A stretch of DNA of 64,000 nt from an uncultured Christensenellaceae bacterium (GTDB lineage Bacteria > Bacillota > Clostridia > Christensenellales > Borkfalkiaceae). How positions within the stretch are numbered: the stretch's first letter is position 1; each line of letters starts with the position of its first letter. The notes beneath the pieces are model-generated. The model was not told the DNA's origin, ran no database searches, and worked only from the letters and a program-made list of their open reading frames with translations. Of this stretch, positions 38,858 to 47,801 are shown piece by piece. The stretch covers positions 48,222 through 112,221 of the forward strand of contig CAJUOY010000001.1 of assembly GCA_910588645.1 (NCBI GenBank). The letters are read 5' to 3'. The translations under genes were made by a program, and so were the position numbers.

Positions 38858-38885
38858 GGAAGCGTTTAAAATGTTAAACGGTTAA
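38858..38885 (+). promoter_or_regulatory. Candidate LacI operator, copy 3, with a degenerate neighbour
   Basis: TTAAACGGTTAA at 38874-38885. An inverted, 9-of-12 match (GGAAGCGTTTAA) lies at 38858-38869, so CGTTTAA and TTAAACG face each other. It is 20 bases before the amylase ATG. No convincing -35/-10 pair was found here. Confidence 0.6.
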
Positions 38886-38904
38886 TTAACATTGTGAGGA
38901 CATT

Positions 38905-41532
38905 ATGAAAAAGAAAAGCTTTTTTAGCGTTATAATTGCGGTTGTTTTGCTTTTATGCACGGTTTTATCCGTAACCGCTTGTAGCGATCCCGAAATTAAT
39001 CCGGAATACACCGTCTCGTTCGACGTAGGCGCAGAGGCGAGCGCCGCGGGAGTGTCCGCTCCCGAAAGTCAGAAGGTAAAGGCCGGTGAAAAAGTTGTTC
39101 AGCCCACGATAGACGCTTGGGACGGACATACGCTTTTGGGCTGGTACAACGGCGCCGACGAATGGGATTTTACGTTGGATACCGTCAGCTCGAATTTGAC
39201 TTTGAAGGCAGTGTGGAATGCGTCGGTTGACGCGGATACGGCAAAGCGTTACGAGGAAAATCTTACCTGGGGCGAAGCCGACCACTTATACATACATTAT
39301 TTGCGCGGCGCGCATTCCGCTTCGGAAAACGGCACCGTAAATTCCGCCCCTGCTCCCGATTATTCAAAACAGATCGATTCCGAAGTTTACGGCGACTGGG
39401 GCCTGTGGACGTGGGAGTACTTTCCTACAAACAGCGAGGGCAGAGCGTTCTATCCCATGAAGATAGACGAGTCCGGCGCAGTATACGATATAGATTTAAA
39501 GGCGACTTATAACGACGGCGGCTGGGATGAGGCTACCCGCGACAATAAGGGGCTTACCATCAACTACAGCGGCGCGTGGAGACTTGGAATTCAGGTATAT
39601 TCGGCCGACAGCCGTATAAACGGCACGGGCTTTTGGGTTAACGACGGCGGCGACGTGTACGTCGTACTCGAAGACGCCAAGCGCGACAAGGGCGATTATC
39701 ACTGGTTTGTAATGCAGGGTTCCGTGGGAGCGGGTTCTGCGACTTTCACAAATTTCGAAGTGGACGATCCGTACGAGGGAATCGAACCCGGCTCGGCCGT
39801 TACAAAGTACGACGTTGTATCGAATAAGGGTAACGTTTATAAACAGCAGGCGGTTGCCGAGGGCTGGGAAGAAAACAGCGTGGGTTATCAGGTATTCATA
39901 GCTTCCTTTGCCGACAGCGACGGCGACGGTATGGGCGATTTAAGGGGAGTTATAAACAATCTAGACTATCTCGACGAACTGGGCGTAGACACGCTTTGGC
40001 TGACGCCTTTCCAGACCTCCAATTCCTACCACGGGTACGACATAATGGATTACTTTACGGTAGATCCGAGGTTCGGAACGCTCGACGACTACCGCGAACT
40101 ATTATACAAGGCGCACGGCAGGGGAATGAAAGTTCTTATGGACTTCGTTTTGAATCATACGTCGCCTTCCAATCCTTGGTTTGTAAAATCGCAAAATCTT
40201 GTCAAGGAAACCATAACTCTTCCCGACGGAACTAAAAAAGAAATAGATTACCGCAATTTTTATACCTGGCAAAATGAAGAGTACGTGCAGTCGATAAAGA
40301 ATCCCGCCGCAAAGGCGCAGTGGTTCAAGGATTCGAACGGATATTATTTCTATTCAAGTTTCGGTTCGACTATGCCCGAGCTTAACTTCGACTATCAGGC
40401 TACGCGCGACGCGATTCTGGACGTTGCTCTCTACTGGATGAGCTTCGGCCTCGACGGTTTCCGTCTCGACGCGGTAAAGCACATTTATATGGCTAACGAG
40501 AGCCGCGACAGCTCCGACAGCGTAGTAACGGATATTTCCGCTACGGGCGATTATTCCTTCGATATGAAGAAGAACGCACACTTCTTCACGGAGTTCAACG
40601 CAAAATTGAAAGCAACCTATCCCAACGCGTTGCTTTTGGGTGAAAACTTTAACGGCGATCCTATGAAGCTTGCCGGTATGTACGAGGGGTTGGATTCTCA
40701 ATTTAACTTTAACTGGTACTATGATACGACATATGCTCTCAACGGCATTGCGACCTCAACCACTTCGACGGGCAGGAGCGACAGCGCGAAGAAAGTTATG
40801 AACCAATACGCTGCGGCGCAGTTCGACTTCTCGCTGTACAGAAAGGACTATATAGACGGTGTATTCACTTCCAACCACGACGTTCAGAGAGCGCGCGATA
40901 AGTTGTTCAAGACCGACGCGGGCGTTCCTCTTACGGCTAAGCGCGGCGACGCAAATTGGACTTTATCGGAGAATTTAGCCAAGCTTTGGGGAGGAATGAG
41001 CCTTACCGTTCCCGGACTTACCTGGATATACAACGGCGACGAGTTGGGTATGTTCGGCACAAAGGCCGCCAATCCCGCGGGCGACGGCGCAGGCCACGAG
41101 GACAGGTGGTGCCGTCAGCCTATGAAGTGGACCAAGGAATTGGACGGCAGCAAAAATAACTGCAACTATCTTATCGGTTTCAACAATTATACGATGACTT
41201 GGGATCCGCTCAATAAGCAGCTTGACGGAGTTGCCGAACAGCGCGCGGACAACGGCTCCATACTTAACTCGTATAAATCGCTAATACGTATCCGTAAGGA
41301 AAATCCCGTTCTTTCCCGAGGCAAAGTTGTAAACCGCTATACGGCGGGCGCGGTAATATGCTATTCCGTTTGCGACGATAAGAACGAAATACTCGTTTAC
41401 GTAAACGCAACCGCCAACGACGCTGTTTGCAACTATGCGGTACCCAGCGGCGCACGGCTTCTGTACGGCAACGGTATGACGGGTTCGGGAAGAGTTCCGT
41501 CTATGTCTATGCAGATTTACAAGGTTAAATAA
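38905..41532 (+). CDS. Surface GH13 alpha-amylase/pullulanase-type lipoprotein
   Basis: 875 residues, lipobox VTAC (Cys26). One InlB B-type repeat (YTVSFDVGAEAS to GWYNGADEWDF) is followed by a PUD/CBM41-like segment (DWGLWTWEYFPTNSEGRAFY). The GH13 barrel runs from about residue 330. All four conserved regions are present: DFVLNH, GFRLDAVKH (nucleophile Asp522), LLGENF (acid/base Glu580) and FTSNHD (Asp659). The enzyme hydrolyses alpha-1,4 and perhaps alpha-1,6 bonds of starch or glycogen outside the membrane to give maltodextrins for the ABC transporter below. The exact GH13 subfamily is uncertain. A candidate LacI operator lies just upstream. Confidence 0.92.
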   Translation: MKKKSFFSVIIAVVLLLCTVLSVTACSDPEINPEYTVSFDVGAEASAAGVSAPESQKVKAGEKVVQPTIDAWDGHTLLGWYNGADEWDFTLDTVSSNLTLKAVWNASVDADTAKRYEENLTWGEADHLYIHYLRGAHSASENGTVNSAPAPDYSKQIDSEVYGDWGLWTWEYFPTNSEGRAFYPMKIDESGAVYDIDLKATYNDGGWDEATRDNKGLTINYSGAWRLGIQVYSADSRINGTGFWVNDGGDVYVVLEDAKRDKGDYHWFVMQGSVGAGSATFTNFEVDDPYEGIEPGSAVTKYDVVSNKGNVYKQQAVAEGWEENSVGYQVFIASFADSDGDGMGDLRGVINNLDYLDELGVDTLWLTPFQTSNSYHGYDIMDYFTVDPRFGTLDDYRELLYKAHGRGMKVLMDFVLNHTSPSNPWFVKSQNLVKETITLPDGTKKEIDYRNFYTWQNEEYVQSIKNPAAKAQWFKDSNGYYFYSSFGSTMPELNFDYQATRDAILDVALYWMSFGLDGFRLDAVKHIYMANESRDSSDSVVTDISATGDYSFDMKKNAHFFTEFNAKLKATYPNALLLGENFNGDPMKLAGMYEGLDSQFNFNWYYDTTYALNGIATSTTSTGRSDSAKKVMNQYAAAQFDFSLYRKDYIDGVFTSNHDVQRARDKLFKTDAGVPLTAKRGDANWTLSENLAKLWGGMSLTVPGLTWIYNGDELGMFGTKAANPAGDGAGHEDRWCRQPMKWTKELDGSKNNCNYLIGFNNYTMTWDPLNKQLDGVAEQRADNGSILNSYKSLIRIRKENPVLSRGKVVNRYTAGAVICYSVCDDKNEILVYVNATANDAVCNYAVPSGARLLYGNGMTGSGRVPSMSMQIYKVK

Positions 41533-41544
41533 GGAGGAACTGTA

Positions 41545-42423
41545 ATGAAAAAGATTTTAGCTTTGGCTCTTACAAGTGTACTCTTGATAGGCGGCGCGGG
41601 CGCTACGGCCGGCGTGAGCGTTGCGGATACGTCGCAGGGCGCGTCCGTAAAGACCAATTCCGTTTATCTTGTCCCCGGCACGTACATGTCGGCGGGCGAA
41701 AAAGTTGAAAATACCGTGACAGAAGGCGCGAAAAAATTGAACGACGACGAGTGCCTTGCGATATTCACTGAAAACGCTTATCTCTGTACGCTGGCTGAGG
41801 GGGAATCGCTTCCTTTGCCGTCAAGCGACAGAAAGGATAAGGACGGCAATGACTATTCGTTTAACGGTTGGTGGACCATCGTTGACGCGACTGTAACGTA
41901 TTTTGATAAGATGCCCGATCTTTCGGAGACGACTTTTCTATACGCGGATTGGCGCGCAGATCTCTCTCAACGCGGAGATCCGATAGATCCCGGCGACGTT
42001 CCCGAAGTCTTATCCAAGCATTATATGTCTATAAAACGCGCGTCTACGGGCGAGAGTGAAATAGTAACATTAACCGTCGCCGGAACGGACGTTCCCAATG
42101 CATACGATCTCGGTTACGGCGCACCCGTGCAGCTCTATAACGACTGGTTCGAGTTAAATCCCGGTGATGAGATTACCGTGTTCACAGCTGGTATAGAGGG
42201 TTCGGATAAGCCCGAGCAGGCTCCCGTTGTTATCAACGGCAAGAGTACCATTACGCTTGAAACAAGCGCGGAGGAGAATAACAGTACTTCGGACTACCTT
42301 GAAAAAGCCGCTTCGGAAGACAAGGTCATCTGCACGGCGCAAAAATCCGCACACTATAAAATTTATATAAAATTCTACGACGCGGGCGGAACTATGACTA
42401 TTTATATGCAGCCCAAAGACTGA
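41545..42423 (+). CDS. Small secreted protein with InlB-type repeat and probable glucan-binding module
   Basis: 292 residues with a signal peptide (cleavage probably near VSVADTSQ) and no lipobox. A degenerate InlB B-type segment (YSFNGWWTIVD to FLYADW) is followed by a C-terminal part of about 130 residues ending AHYKIYIKFYDAGGTMTIY. That ending closely matches ARAFDIYAKYYDDGTPCWSIY in the lipoprotein at 36634, so the two share a module. It starts 12 bases after the amylase with AAGGAGG and is surely co-transcribed. It may be a soluble starch-binding helper; there is no membrane anchor to hold it. Confidence 0.75.
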   Translation: MKKILALALTSVLLIGGAGATAGVSVADTSQGASVKTNSVYLVPGTYMSAGEKVENTVTEGAKKLNDDECLAIFTENAYLCTLAEGESLPLPSSDRKDKDGNDYSFNGWWTIVDATVTYFDKMPDLSETTFLYADWRADLSQRGDPIDPGDVPEVLSKHYMSIKRASTGESEIVTLTVAGTDVPNAYDLGYGAPVQLYNDWFELNPGDEITVFTAGIEGSDKPEQAPVVINGKSTITLETSAEENNSTSDYLEKAASEDKVICTAQKSAHYKIYIKFYDAGGTMTIYMQPKD

Positions 42424-42426
42424 TTA

Positions 42427-42473
42427 CCCGAAATAGGCTCTCCCCCTTTAAAACTGGGGGAGAGCCTGTCGGG
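42427..42473 (+). promoter_or_regulatory. Long hairpin directly before the LacI regulator gene
   Basis: A perfect 12-bp stem, AGGCTCTCCCCC (42435-42446) with GGGGGAGAGCCT (42456-42467), is extended by CCCGA/TCGGG (42427-42431, 42469-42473). There is no T run. The regulator gene has no good ribosome site between the hairpin and its ATG (13 bases), so the hairpin may lower regulator translation or slow transcription. Confidence 0.6.
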
Positions 42474-42486
42474 CATAACTTATGAT

Positions 42487-43284
42487 ATGGAAAAGATAAC
42501 TATAAAAGACATAGCGCGCTTTGCCAACGTTTCCGTGGCAACGGTGTCGTACATAATAAACGGTATTCACGAGGAAAGGTACACGCAGGAAACGAAGCGT
42601 AAAGTTTTACAGATAGTAAACCTTTATAACTTCCGCCCGTCAAGGCTTGCGCAGTCGTTTGCGCTTAGTAAGAGCCGCAACATAATCATATTGATGGAAA
42701 AGCATAAAACGATTTTTCAAAAGGCGGAAAGTTACGACTTTTTGAGGCTGTTAGGCAAAACTTTCGAAAGGTTCGGTTTTAACCTTATAATGCGCACTTA
42801 TCTCGAAGAAACAAAGGTGGACACCGCCGACGCAATTATCTGCGTCGGAATGGAGGAGGAAAAATTCCGCAGACTGGCTAAGGAAAATTTCGTGCCTTTT
42901 ATTTCCGTGGACGGCAAGATCTGCGACGAGCTTTTCTTCCAGATTTATCAGGACTTTTCAAATGTCATAAAGTGCGGGGAGAGGGAGTTCGGTAAGGATA
43001 ATTTTTCCGTAGTGCTTTTGGACATGTACAACGAAACCTTGAAACAGGAGATAAGGGAGCTTGCGAAGGACGTCGTATTTCTCGACGGAAACGACGTCAA
43101 GGAGCTGCCTGAGGGCAACATAGTTACCGTAAACGCCTCGCTATGCGAAGTTGCCGAGATATTCGGCAGGAAGGCGCTTTTGGTTCCCTCGAATACTCAG
43201 ACAAAGATAGACGCGCTTATCGACTGCTTCAATAAGGCGACCGAAAGGGTGCAGGGTATTGTGCATACCGTGCTTGTAAAGTAA
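42487..43284 (+). CDS. LacI-family transcriptional regulator
   Basis: 265 residues. The N-terminal helix-turn-helix (ITIKDIARFANVSVATVSYI) and hinge helix (FRPSRLAQSFALSKS) are typical of the family. The effector part is recognisably periplasmic-binding-protein-like at first but about 60 residues shorter than usual (typical length 330), and lacks clear family sugar-binding motifs. It probably represses the alpha-glucan genes through the TTAAACGGTTAA sites at 36464, 36537 and 38874 and is released by a maltodextrin or related ligand; this link is inferred from position and the site's LacI-like form. The next gene starts five bases after its stop, so it is part of the operon. Confidence 0.88.
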   Translation: MEKITIKDIARFANVSVATVSYIINGIHEERYTQETKRKVLQIVNLYNFRPSRLAQSFALSKSRNIIILMEKHKTIFQKAESYDFLRLLGKTFERFGFNLIMRTYLEETKVDTADAIICVGMEEEKFRRLAKENFVPFISVDGKICDELFFQIYQDFSNVIKCGEREFGKDNFSVVLLDMYNETLKQEIRELAKDVVFLDGNDVKELPEGNIVTVNASLCEVAEIFGRKALLVPSNTQTKIDALIDCFNKATERVQGIVHTVLVK

Positions 43285-43289
43285 AAATT

Positions 43290-44987
43290 ATGAACAGATA
43301 CGCTCTATTACATCAGCCCGAAAGCAGGTTTGCGTATGCTTCAAAGGACAACGGCTTAACGGTAATCTTACGCGCGGCCGCAAACGACGCGCTCACGGTC
43401 GAAACGCTTTATAACAATAAATACGCCTTTACGGAAAACAGGTTTGCGGTCACTATGAAAAAGTGCGCGGACGACGGGATTTTTGCCTATTACAGGGCCG
43501 ATCTAAAGCTTGCCGACGCGCGGTTTGCATATATTTTCCGCATTACCGAAGGGGACAAAGTCTATTTCTTTTCAGAGGAAGGTCTGACTTCGGACTACGA
43601 CTTCGAGCGGGCCTATTATACGTTTTTCCAGTTTGCGTTTGTCAACCCCGTGGACGTAATGCCTGTTGTCGACTGGGCGCAGGAAGCTGTCTTTTATCAG
43701 ATTTTTGTGGACAGATTTGCCCGCGGCGATACCGAAAAGGACCAAACTTATATAAATACCCGTTGGGACGGGGAAATAGACAGATACTCTTTTACGGGAG
43801 GCGATCTTGTCGGTGTCGAAGAAAAATTGCCTTATTTAAAGGATATGGGCATAAACGCCATATATTTGACGCCCGTATTTCTCTCTCCGACAAATCATAA
43901 ATACAACGTTGCGGACTATCTTACGGTCGATCCGCAATTCGGCGGAAATGATAAGTTGAAGGCTCTCATTGCTTCGGCGCACGCCCGCGGCATAAAAATT
44001 ATCATCGATACGGTATTCAATCACTGCGATATAAGTCACGCCCGCTTTTGCGACGTCATAGAAAAGGGATATAAGTCTGAGTTTTACGACTGCTTCATAA
44101 TAGAAGGGGATTTCCCGGACGTGGAAAAGGGAAATTACGCGTACTTTGCCGATTGCAAATATATGCCCAAGTGGAATACAAACGACGCGGACACGCGCAA
44201 ATATCTTATCGATACAGCGCTTGCCTATCTCGATATGGGATTTGACGGCTTGCGGCTTGACGTAGCCGACGAAATATCGCACGAAATGTGGAGGCAGCTT
44301 CGCAAGGCAGTAAAGCATAAATATCCGCAAGCGCTGATATTGGGCGAGATATGGCACGAGAACGAACACTGGCTTAAAGGCGATCAAATGGACGGCATTA
44401 TGAACTACAAGCTGCAAAAAATACTTGTAGATCTTTTCGGGGCCGAGCCTATTACGGCAAAGAGCGCGTCAGACAGAATGAACGCTTTGCTTATGAAAAA
44501 TACCGAACAGGCCAACGCGATGGCGCTCAACTTTTTGGACAATCACGATACGCCCCGCTTTCTTCGCTTTGCCGGCGGTAATTACGACAAAGTTTTGTGC
44601 GCCCTTTGCGCAATGGTGATGTATCCGGGAATGCCCTGTATATTTTACGGCACCGAACTGCCTTTGGACGGCGCGGGCGATCCCGATTGCCGCAAAACCT
44701 TCGATTGGAATTTTACAGGCCGCAGCGAGAGCTATGCGGAGGCGTACGGACAGATCATCGCGTTAAAGCGACAGAGCGCGCTTTGCGGCGGGCGGACGGA
44801 AATTTCGTCGGAAGGCGGTTTACTAAAAATAGTAAGGACTAAAAACGACGAGAAAATAACGGCGTACTTCAATACGGGCGGCAGGGCCAAAAGGCTTTTA
44901 ACGAGCGGTGAAACGCTGTTTAAACTCAATTATAAGACGGACAGAATTTCCGGTAACGGGGCTGTCGTCGTAAAAAATAACTTATAA
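43290..44987 (+). CDS. Intracellular GH13 maltodextrin-degrading enzyme (neopullulanase/cyclomaltodextrinase type)
   Basis: 565 residues, no signal peptide. An N-terminal beta domain (about 1-125) is followed by a GH13 barrel opening with the GH13_20-type phrase AVFYQIFVDRFARGD. The four regions are present: DTVFNHC, GLRLDVADE (nucleophile Asp324), ILGEIWHE (Glu353) and FLDNHDTPR (Asp420). Enzymes of this group cleave imported maltodextrins, cyclodextrins or pullulan pieces in the cytoplasm. Its position before the transporter and phosphorylase genes fits that role. The ribosome site is weak, so translation may depend on coupling with the regulator gene. Confidence 0.92.
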   Translation: MNRYALLHQPESRFAYASKDNGLTVILRAAANDALTVETLYNNKYAFTENRFAVTMKKCADDGIFAYYRADLKLADARFAYIFRITEGDKVYFFSEEGLTSDYDFERAYYTFFQFAFVNPVDVMPVVDWAQEAVFYQIFVDRFARGDTEKDQTYINTRWDGEIDRYSFTGGDLVGVEEKLPYLKDMGINAIYLTPVFLSPTNHKYNVADYLTVDPQFGGNDKLKALIASAHARGIKIIIDTVFNHCDISHARFCDVIEKGYKSEFYDCFIIEGDFPDVEKGNYAYFADCKYMPKWNTNDADTRKYLIDTALAYLDMGFDGLRLDVADEISHEMWRQLRKAVKHKYPQALILGEIWHENEHWLKGDQMDGIMNYKLQKILVDLFGAEPITAKSASDRMNALLMKNTEQANAMALNFLDNHDTPRFLRFAGGNYDKVLCALCAMVMYPGMPCIFYGTELPLDGAGDPDCRKTFDWNFTGRSESYAEAYGQIIALKRQSALCGGRTEISSEGGLLKIVRTKNDEKITAYFNTGGRAKRLLTSGETLFKLNYKTDRISGNGAVVVKNNL

Positions 44988-45005
44988 GATCAGGAGGAAG
45001 ATTTT

Positions 45006-46277
45006 ATGAAAAAACGTATTACATCATTGCTTATTTGCGGTTTGCTCGGCGTCGGCGCTATAGCGGGTTGCGGAGGTTCGAACGACTCTGACGTGGTAAA
45101 ACTGACCGTTTGGGGATCTGCAAGTCAGGAGGCGACGCTTATTGAAATGGTAGAGGAGTTCAAAAAAGCCAATCCCGATAAAAAATACGACATCAAAGTC
45201 GGTAACTGTGAAGAGGATATGGCTTACAGTATCGTCGGACAGGATCCTTCGGCGGCCGCAGACGTGTTCTGCTATTCCAACGACCAACTCATTCCGCTTT
45301 TGCGCGTGGGCGTGTTGGCGAGAATCGGCGGCAGTTATCTTGAAATGATAAAGGAAAACAACAGCGCCGATTCGGTTGCGGCGGGCTCGGTAAGATACGG
45401 TACGGATAAAGAAGAAGTTTACGGCTATCCGTATACGGACAACGGATGCTTTTTGATATACGATAAATCTGTAGTTACCGACGAGCAGGCAACAACTCTT
45501 GAAGGAATTATCGAGGCCTGCGAAAGTAAAAATAAGGAAATAGGATGGCCGCTTGACGTGCCTTGGTATACGGCGGGCTGGTTCTTCACTTTTGGTTGCG
45601 AATACAGCGTGGAATACGACTACGATAAAAACTATAAGGAAACGGAAGTCGGGCTGGAAGGCTTTAACGGCGAAGCGGGTGTAAAAGCTTCAAAGGCTAT
45701 GGACAAACTTGCGAACAGTAAAGCGCTTTACGGAAAAAATATCAGAAACAGCACTATAACCGATAATTTCAATGCCGGCAAAATGGCGGTAGCGGTTACT
45801 GGACCTTGGCTTGCTAAGTCATTGCAGACCAAGCTTGGAGAAAATTACGGGGTTAGCAAACTTCCTACCGTTACGGTCGACGGCGAAACGGTACAGATAA
45901 AGTCTTTTGAAGGTTATAAGCTTATAGGCGTAAATTCACACTGTACCACTCCTGCCGAGGCGCACAAGCTTGCGCAGTTCCTTTCAAGCGAAGCTATGCA
46001 AAAGCTGCGCTTTGAAAAACATCTGTTGGGACCTACCAACAAAGCCGTAGCAGAGCTTGATGTGGTTAAAAACGACGTTACCGTCAAAGCGCTCAAGAGT
46101 CAGAACGCCTTTGCGGTGGAACAAGTTTCCGTCCCTGCGAATTTTTGGGAGCCGTTAAAGTCTTACGGCCTCAACATACTCGATAAATTGCTTAATGAAA
46201 CCGGAGCGGGCGGCAAATTAACGTATAAGCAACAGCTCGATACTATGGTAAATTTGATGAAGTCGTCTATAAACTAA
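45006..46277 (+). CDS. Maltodextrin-type ABC transporter substrate-binding lipoprotein
   Basis: 423 residues, lipobox IAGC (Cys22). It has the family-1 solute-binding pattern: KLTVWGSASQEATLIEMVEEF at the start, ADVFCYSNDQL in the first lobe, GYPYTDNGCFLIYDKS, then MAVAVTGPWLAK and the end region KAVAELDVVKNDV. This matches the MalE/MdxE group, which delivers maltose or maltodextrin to the membrane pair encoded next. The ligand is inferred from the neighbouring glucan enzymes. AGGAGG stands before the ATG. It lies 18 bases after the GH13 gene. Confidence 0.9.
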   Translation: MKKRITSLLICGLLGVGAIAGCGGSNDSDVVKLTVWGSASQEATLIEMVEEFKKANPDKKYDIKVGNCEEDMAYSIVGQDPSAAADVFCYSNDQLIPLLRVGVLARIGGSYLEMIKENNSADSVAAGSVRYGTDKEEVYGYPYTDNGCFLIYDKSVVTDEQATTLEGIIEACESKNKEIGWPLDVPWYTAGWFFTFGCEYSVEYDYDKNYKETEVGLEGFNGEAGVKASKAMDKLANSKALYGKNIRNSTITDNFNAGKMAVAVTGPWLAKSLQTKLGENYGVSKLPTVTVDGETVQIKSFEGYKLIGVNSHCTTPAEAHKLAQFLSSEAMQKLRFEKHLLGPTNKAVAELDVVKNDVTVKALKSQNAFAVEQVSVPANFWEPLKSYGLNILDKLLNETGAGGKLTYKQQLDTMVNLMKSSIN

Positions 46278-46295
46278 AATTTTGGAGTGGGAGTT

Positions 46296-47801
46296 ATGGA
46301 TCTTGAATATCTGAAAATGTCGCCGCCGGAAAAGTTTTGGTTTAACTTCAAGGGCTTTTTCAAGCGTTTACCGACGGCTTTTGCGGCATTTTTTAAGGCG
46401 ATCCCGAAAAAATTATATAAACTTTGGCTTGCTTTTGCCGGTATTTTTATAAATATCGGCAAGGCGGCAAGAGACGGAGATTGGAAAACACGGTCGTCTT
46501 TCGGCGTAATGGGTTTCGGACTCATAGCAAGAAAGCAATACCTGCGCGGCATACTTTATCTCGTATTCGAAGTTCTCTTCATCTTGTATATGGCGCTTTT
46601 CGGCTGGAAGTACCTTTCTAAGATGGGGAGCTTAGGCGAAATCGCCCGGGTTGAGGTATGGGACGACGCGTTGGGAAGCTATACGTACAAGTATTACGAC
46701 AACAGCTTGCTGATATTGCTCTATTCCTTGCTTACTCTGTTCATTATGGCGGGGTTTATCTACGTGTGGTATCAGAACGTGAAGGGCAGTTTCCTTATGC
46801 AACAGCTTTCCGAAGCCAAGCTCAAATTGCCCACCGTCAAGGACGAATTGCGCTCTTATGCAAACGAAAATTATCATAAATCGCTGCTGTCTGTCCCGCT
46901 TTTGGGATTGATCGTGTTTACGATCTTGCCCATATTCTTTATGATATTTATTGCGTTTACCAACTTCGACAAGGTACACTATCCGCCCAAGGAATTGTTC
47001 CAATGGGTTGGTATGGATAACTTTGTCAACGTCTTGGGCGGCGGAGTTTCGGCAAACAGCAAGGTATTTGCGTATACGTTTGGCGAAGTTTTGCTTTGGA
47101 CTATTGTTTGGGCGATATTTGCAACCTTTACCAACTATATATTGGGAATGATAGTCGCAATTCTGATAAACAAAAAGGGAGTCAGGGGAAAGAAGATATT
47201 CCGCACGATCCTGGTTATGACGATAGCGGTTCCGCAATTCGTCTCGCTCATGTTTATGTCGCAACTTCTTGACGACAAGGGGCTTTTCAACAATATACTG
47301 ATAAATCTCGGTTGGATAAGCAATCCGATACCCTTTCTTACCAACGGTACTATGGCAAGGATCACGATAATAGTGGTAAATATCTGGATAGGTATTCCCT
47401 ATTCTATGCTTATATGCACGGGTATTTTAATGAACATCCCAGAGGATCTCTACGAGTCGGCGCGTATAGACGGGGCAAGCCCCGTAAGGGCGTATATGAA
47501 GATAACGCTCCCCTATATGCTGCATATAACCACGCCGTACCTTATTACGCAGTTTATAGGAAATCTTAACAACTTTAACGTGATTTTCCTGCTTACTGGC
47601 GGCACTCCTTCGACTATGGATATGCTTTATGCGGGCAAAACGGATCTGTTGATAACCTGGCTCTACAAGCTTACGGTAAGCGAAAGCCAATACGGTCTTG
47701 CTTCGGTAATAGGTATATTTACTTTCGTGATCGTCGCGGTGCTTTCGCTCATACTTTACAACCGTTCCAAATCGGTTAAAAACGAGGAGGATTTTATGTA
47801 A
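46296..47801 (+). CDS. ABC transporter permease, MalF-like
   Basis: 501 residues from ATG 46296; a GTG at 46287 is in frame but overlaps the GGAG ribosome site. A long N-terminal part has two or three hydrophobic segments (GILYLVFEVLFILYMALFGW, LLILLYSLLTLFIMAGFIYV). The typical six-helix permease domain follows, with the EAA loop ESARIDGASPVRAYMKITLP that contacts the ATPase. MalF proteins carry such extra N-terminal helices. It pairs with the next gene product (four bases of TAATG-type overlap: stop and start share one base) to form the pore. Confidence 0.9.
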   Translation: MDLEYLKMSPPEKFWFNFKGFFKRLPTAFAAFFKAIPKKLYKLWLAFAGIFINIGKAARDGDWKTRSSFGVMGFGLIARKQYLRGILYLVFEVLFILYMALFGWKYLSKMGSLGEIARVEVWDDALGSYTYKYYDNSLLILLYSLLTLFIMAGFIYVWYQNVKGSFLMQQLSEAKLKLPTVKDELRSYANENYHKSLLSVPLLGLIVFTILPIFFMIFIAFTNFDKVHYPPKELFQWVGMDNFVNVLGGGVSANSKVFAYTFGEVLLWTIVWAIFATFTNYILGMIVAILINKKGVRGKKIFRTILVMTIAVPQFVSLMFMSQLLDDKGLFNNILINLGWISNPIPFLTNGTMARITIIVVNIWIGIPYSMLICTGILMNIPEDLYESARIDGASPVRAYMKITLPYMLHITTPYLITQFIGNLNNFNVIFLLTGGTPSTMDMLYAGKTDLLITWLYKLTVSESQYGLASVIGIFTFVIVAVLSLILYNRSKSVKNEEDFM

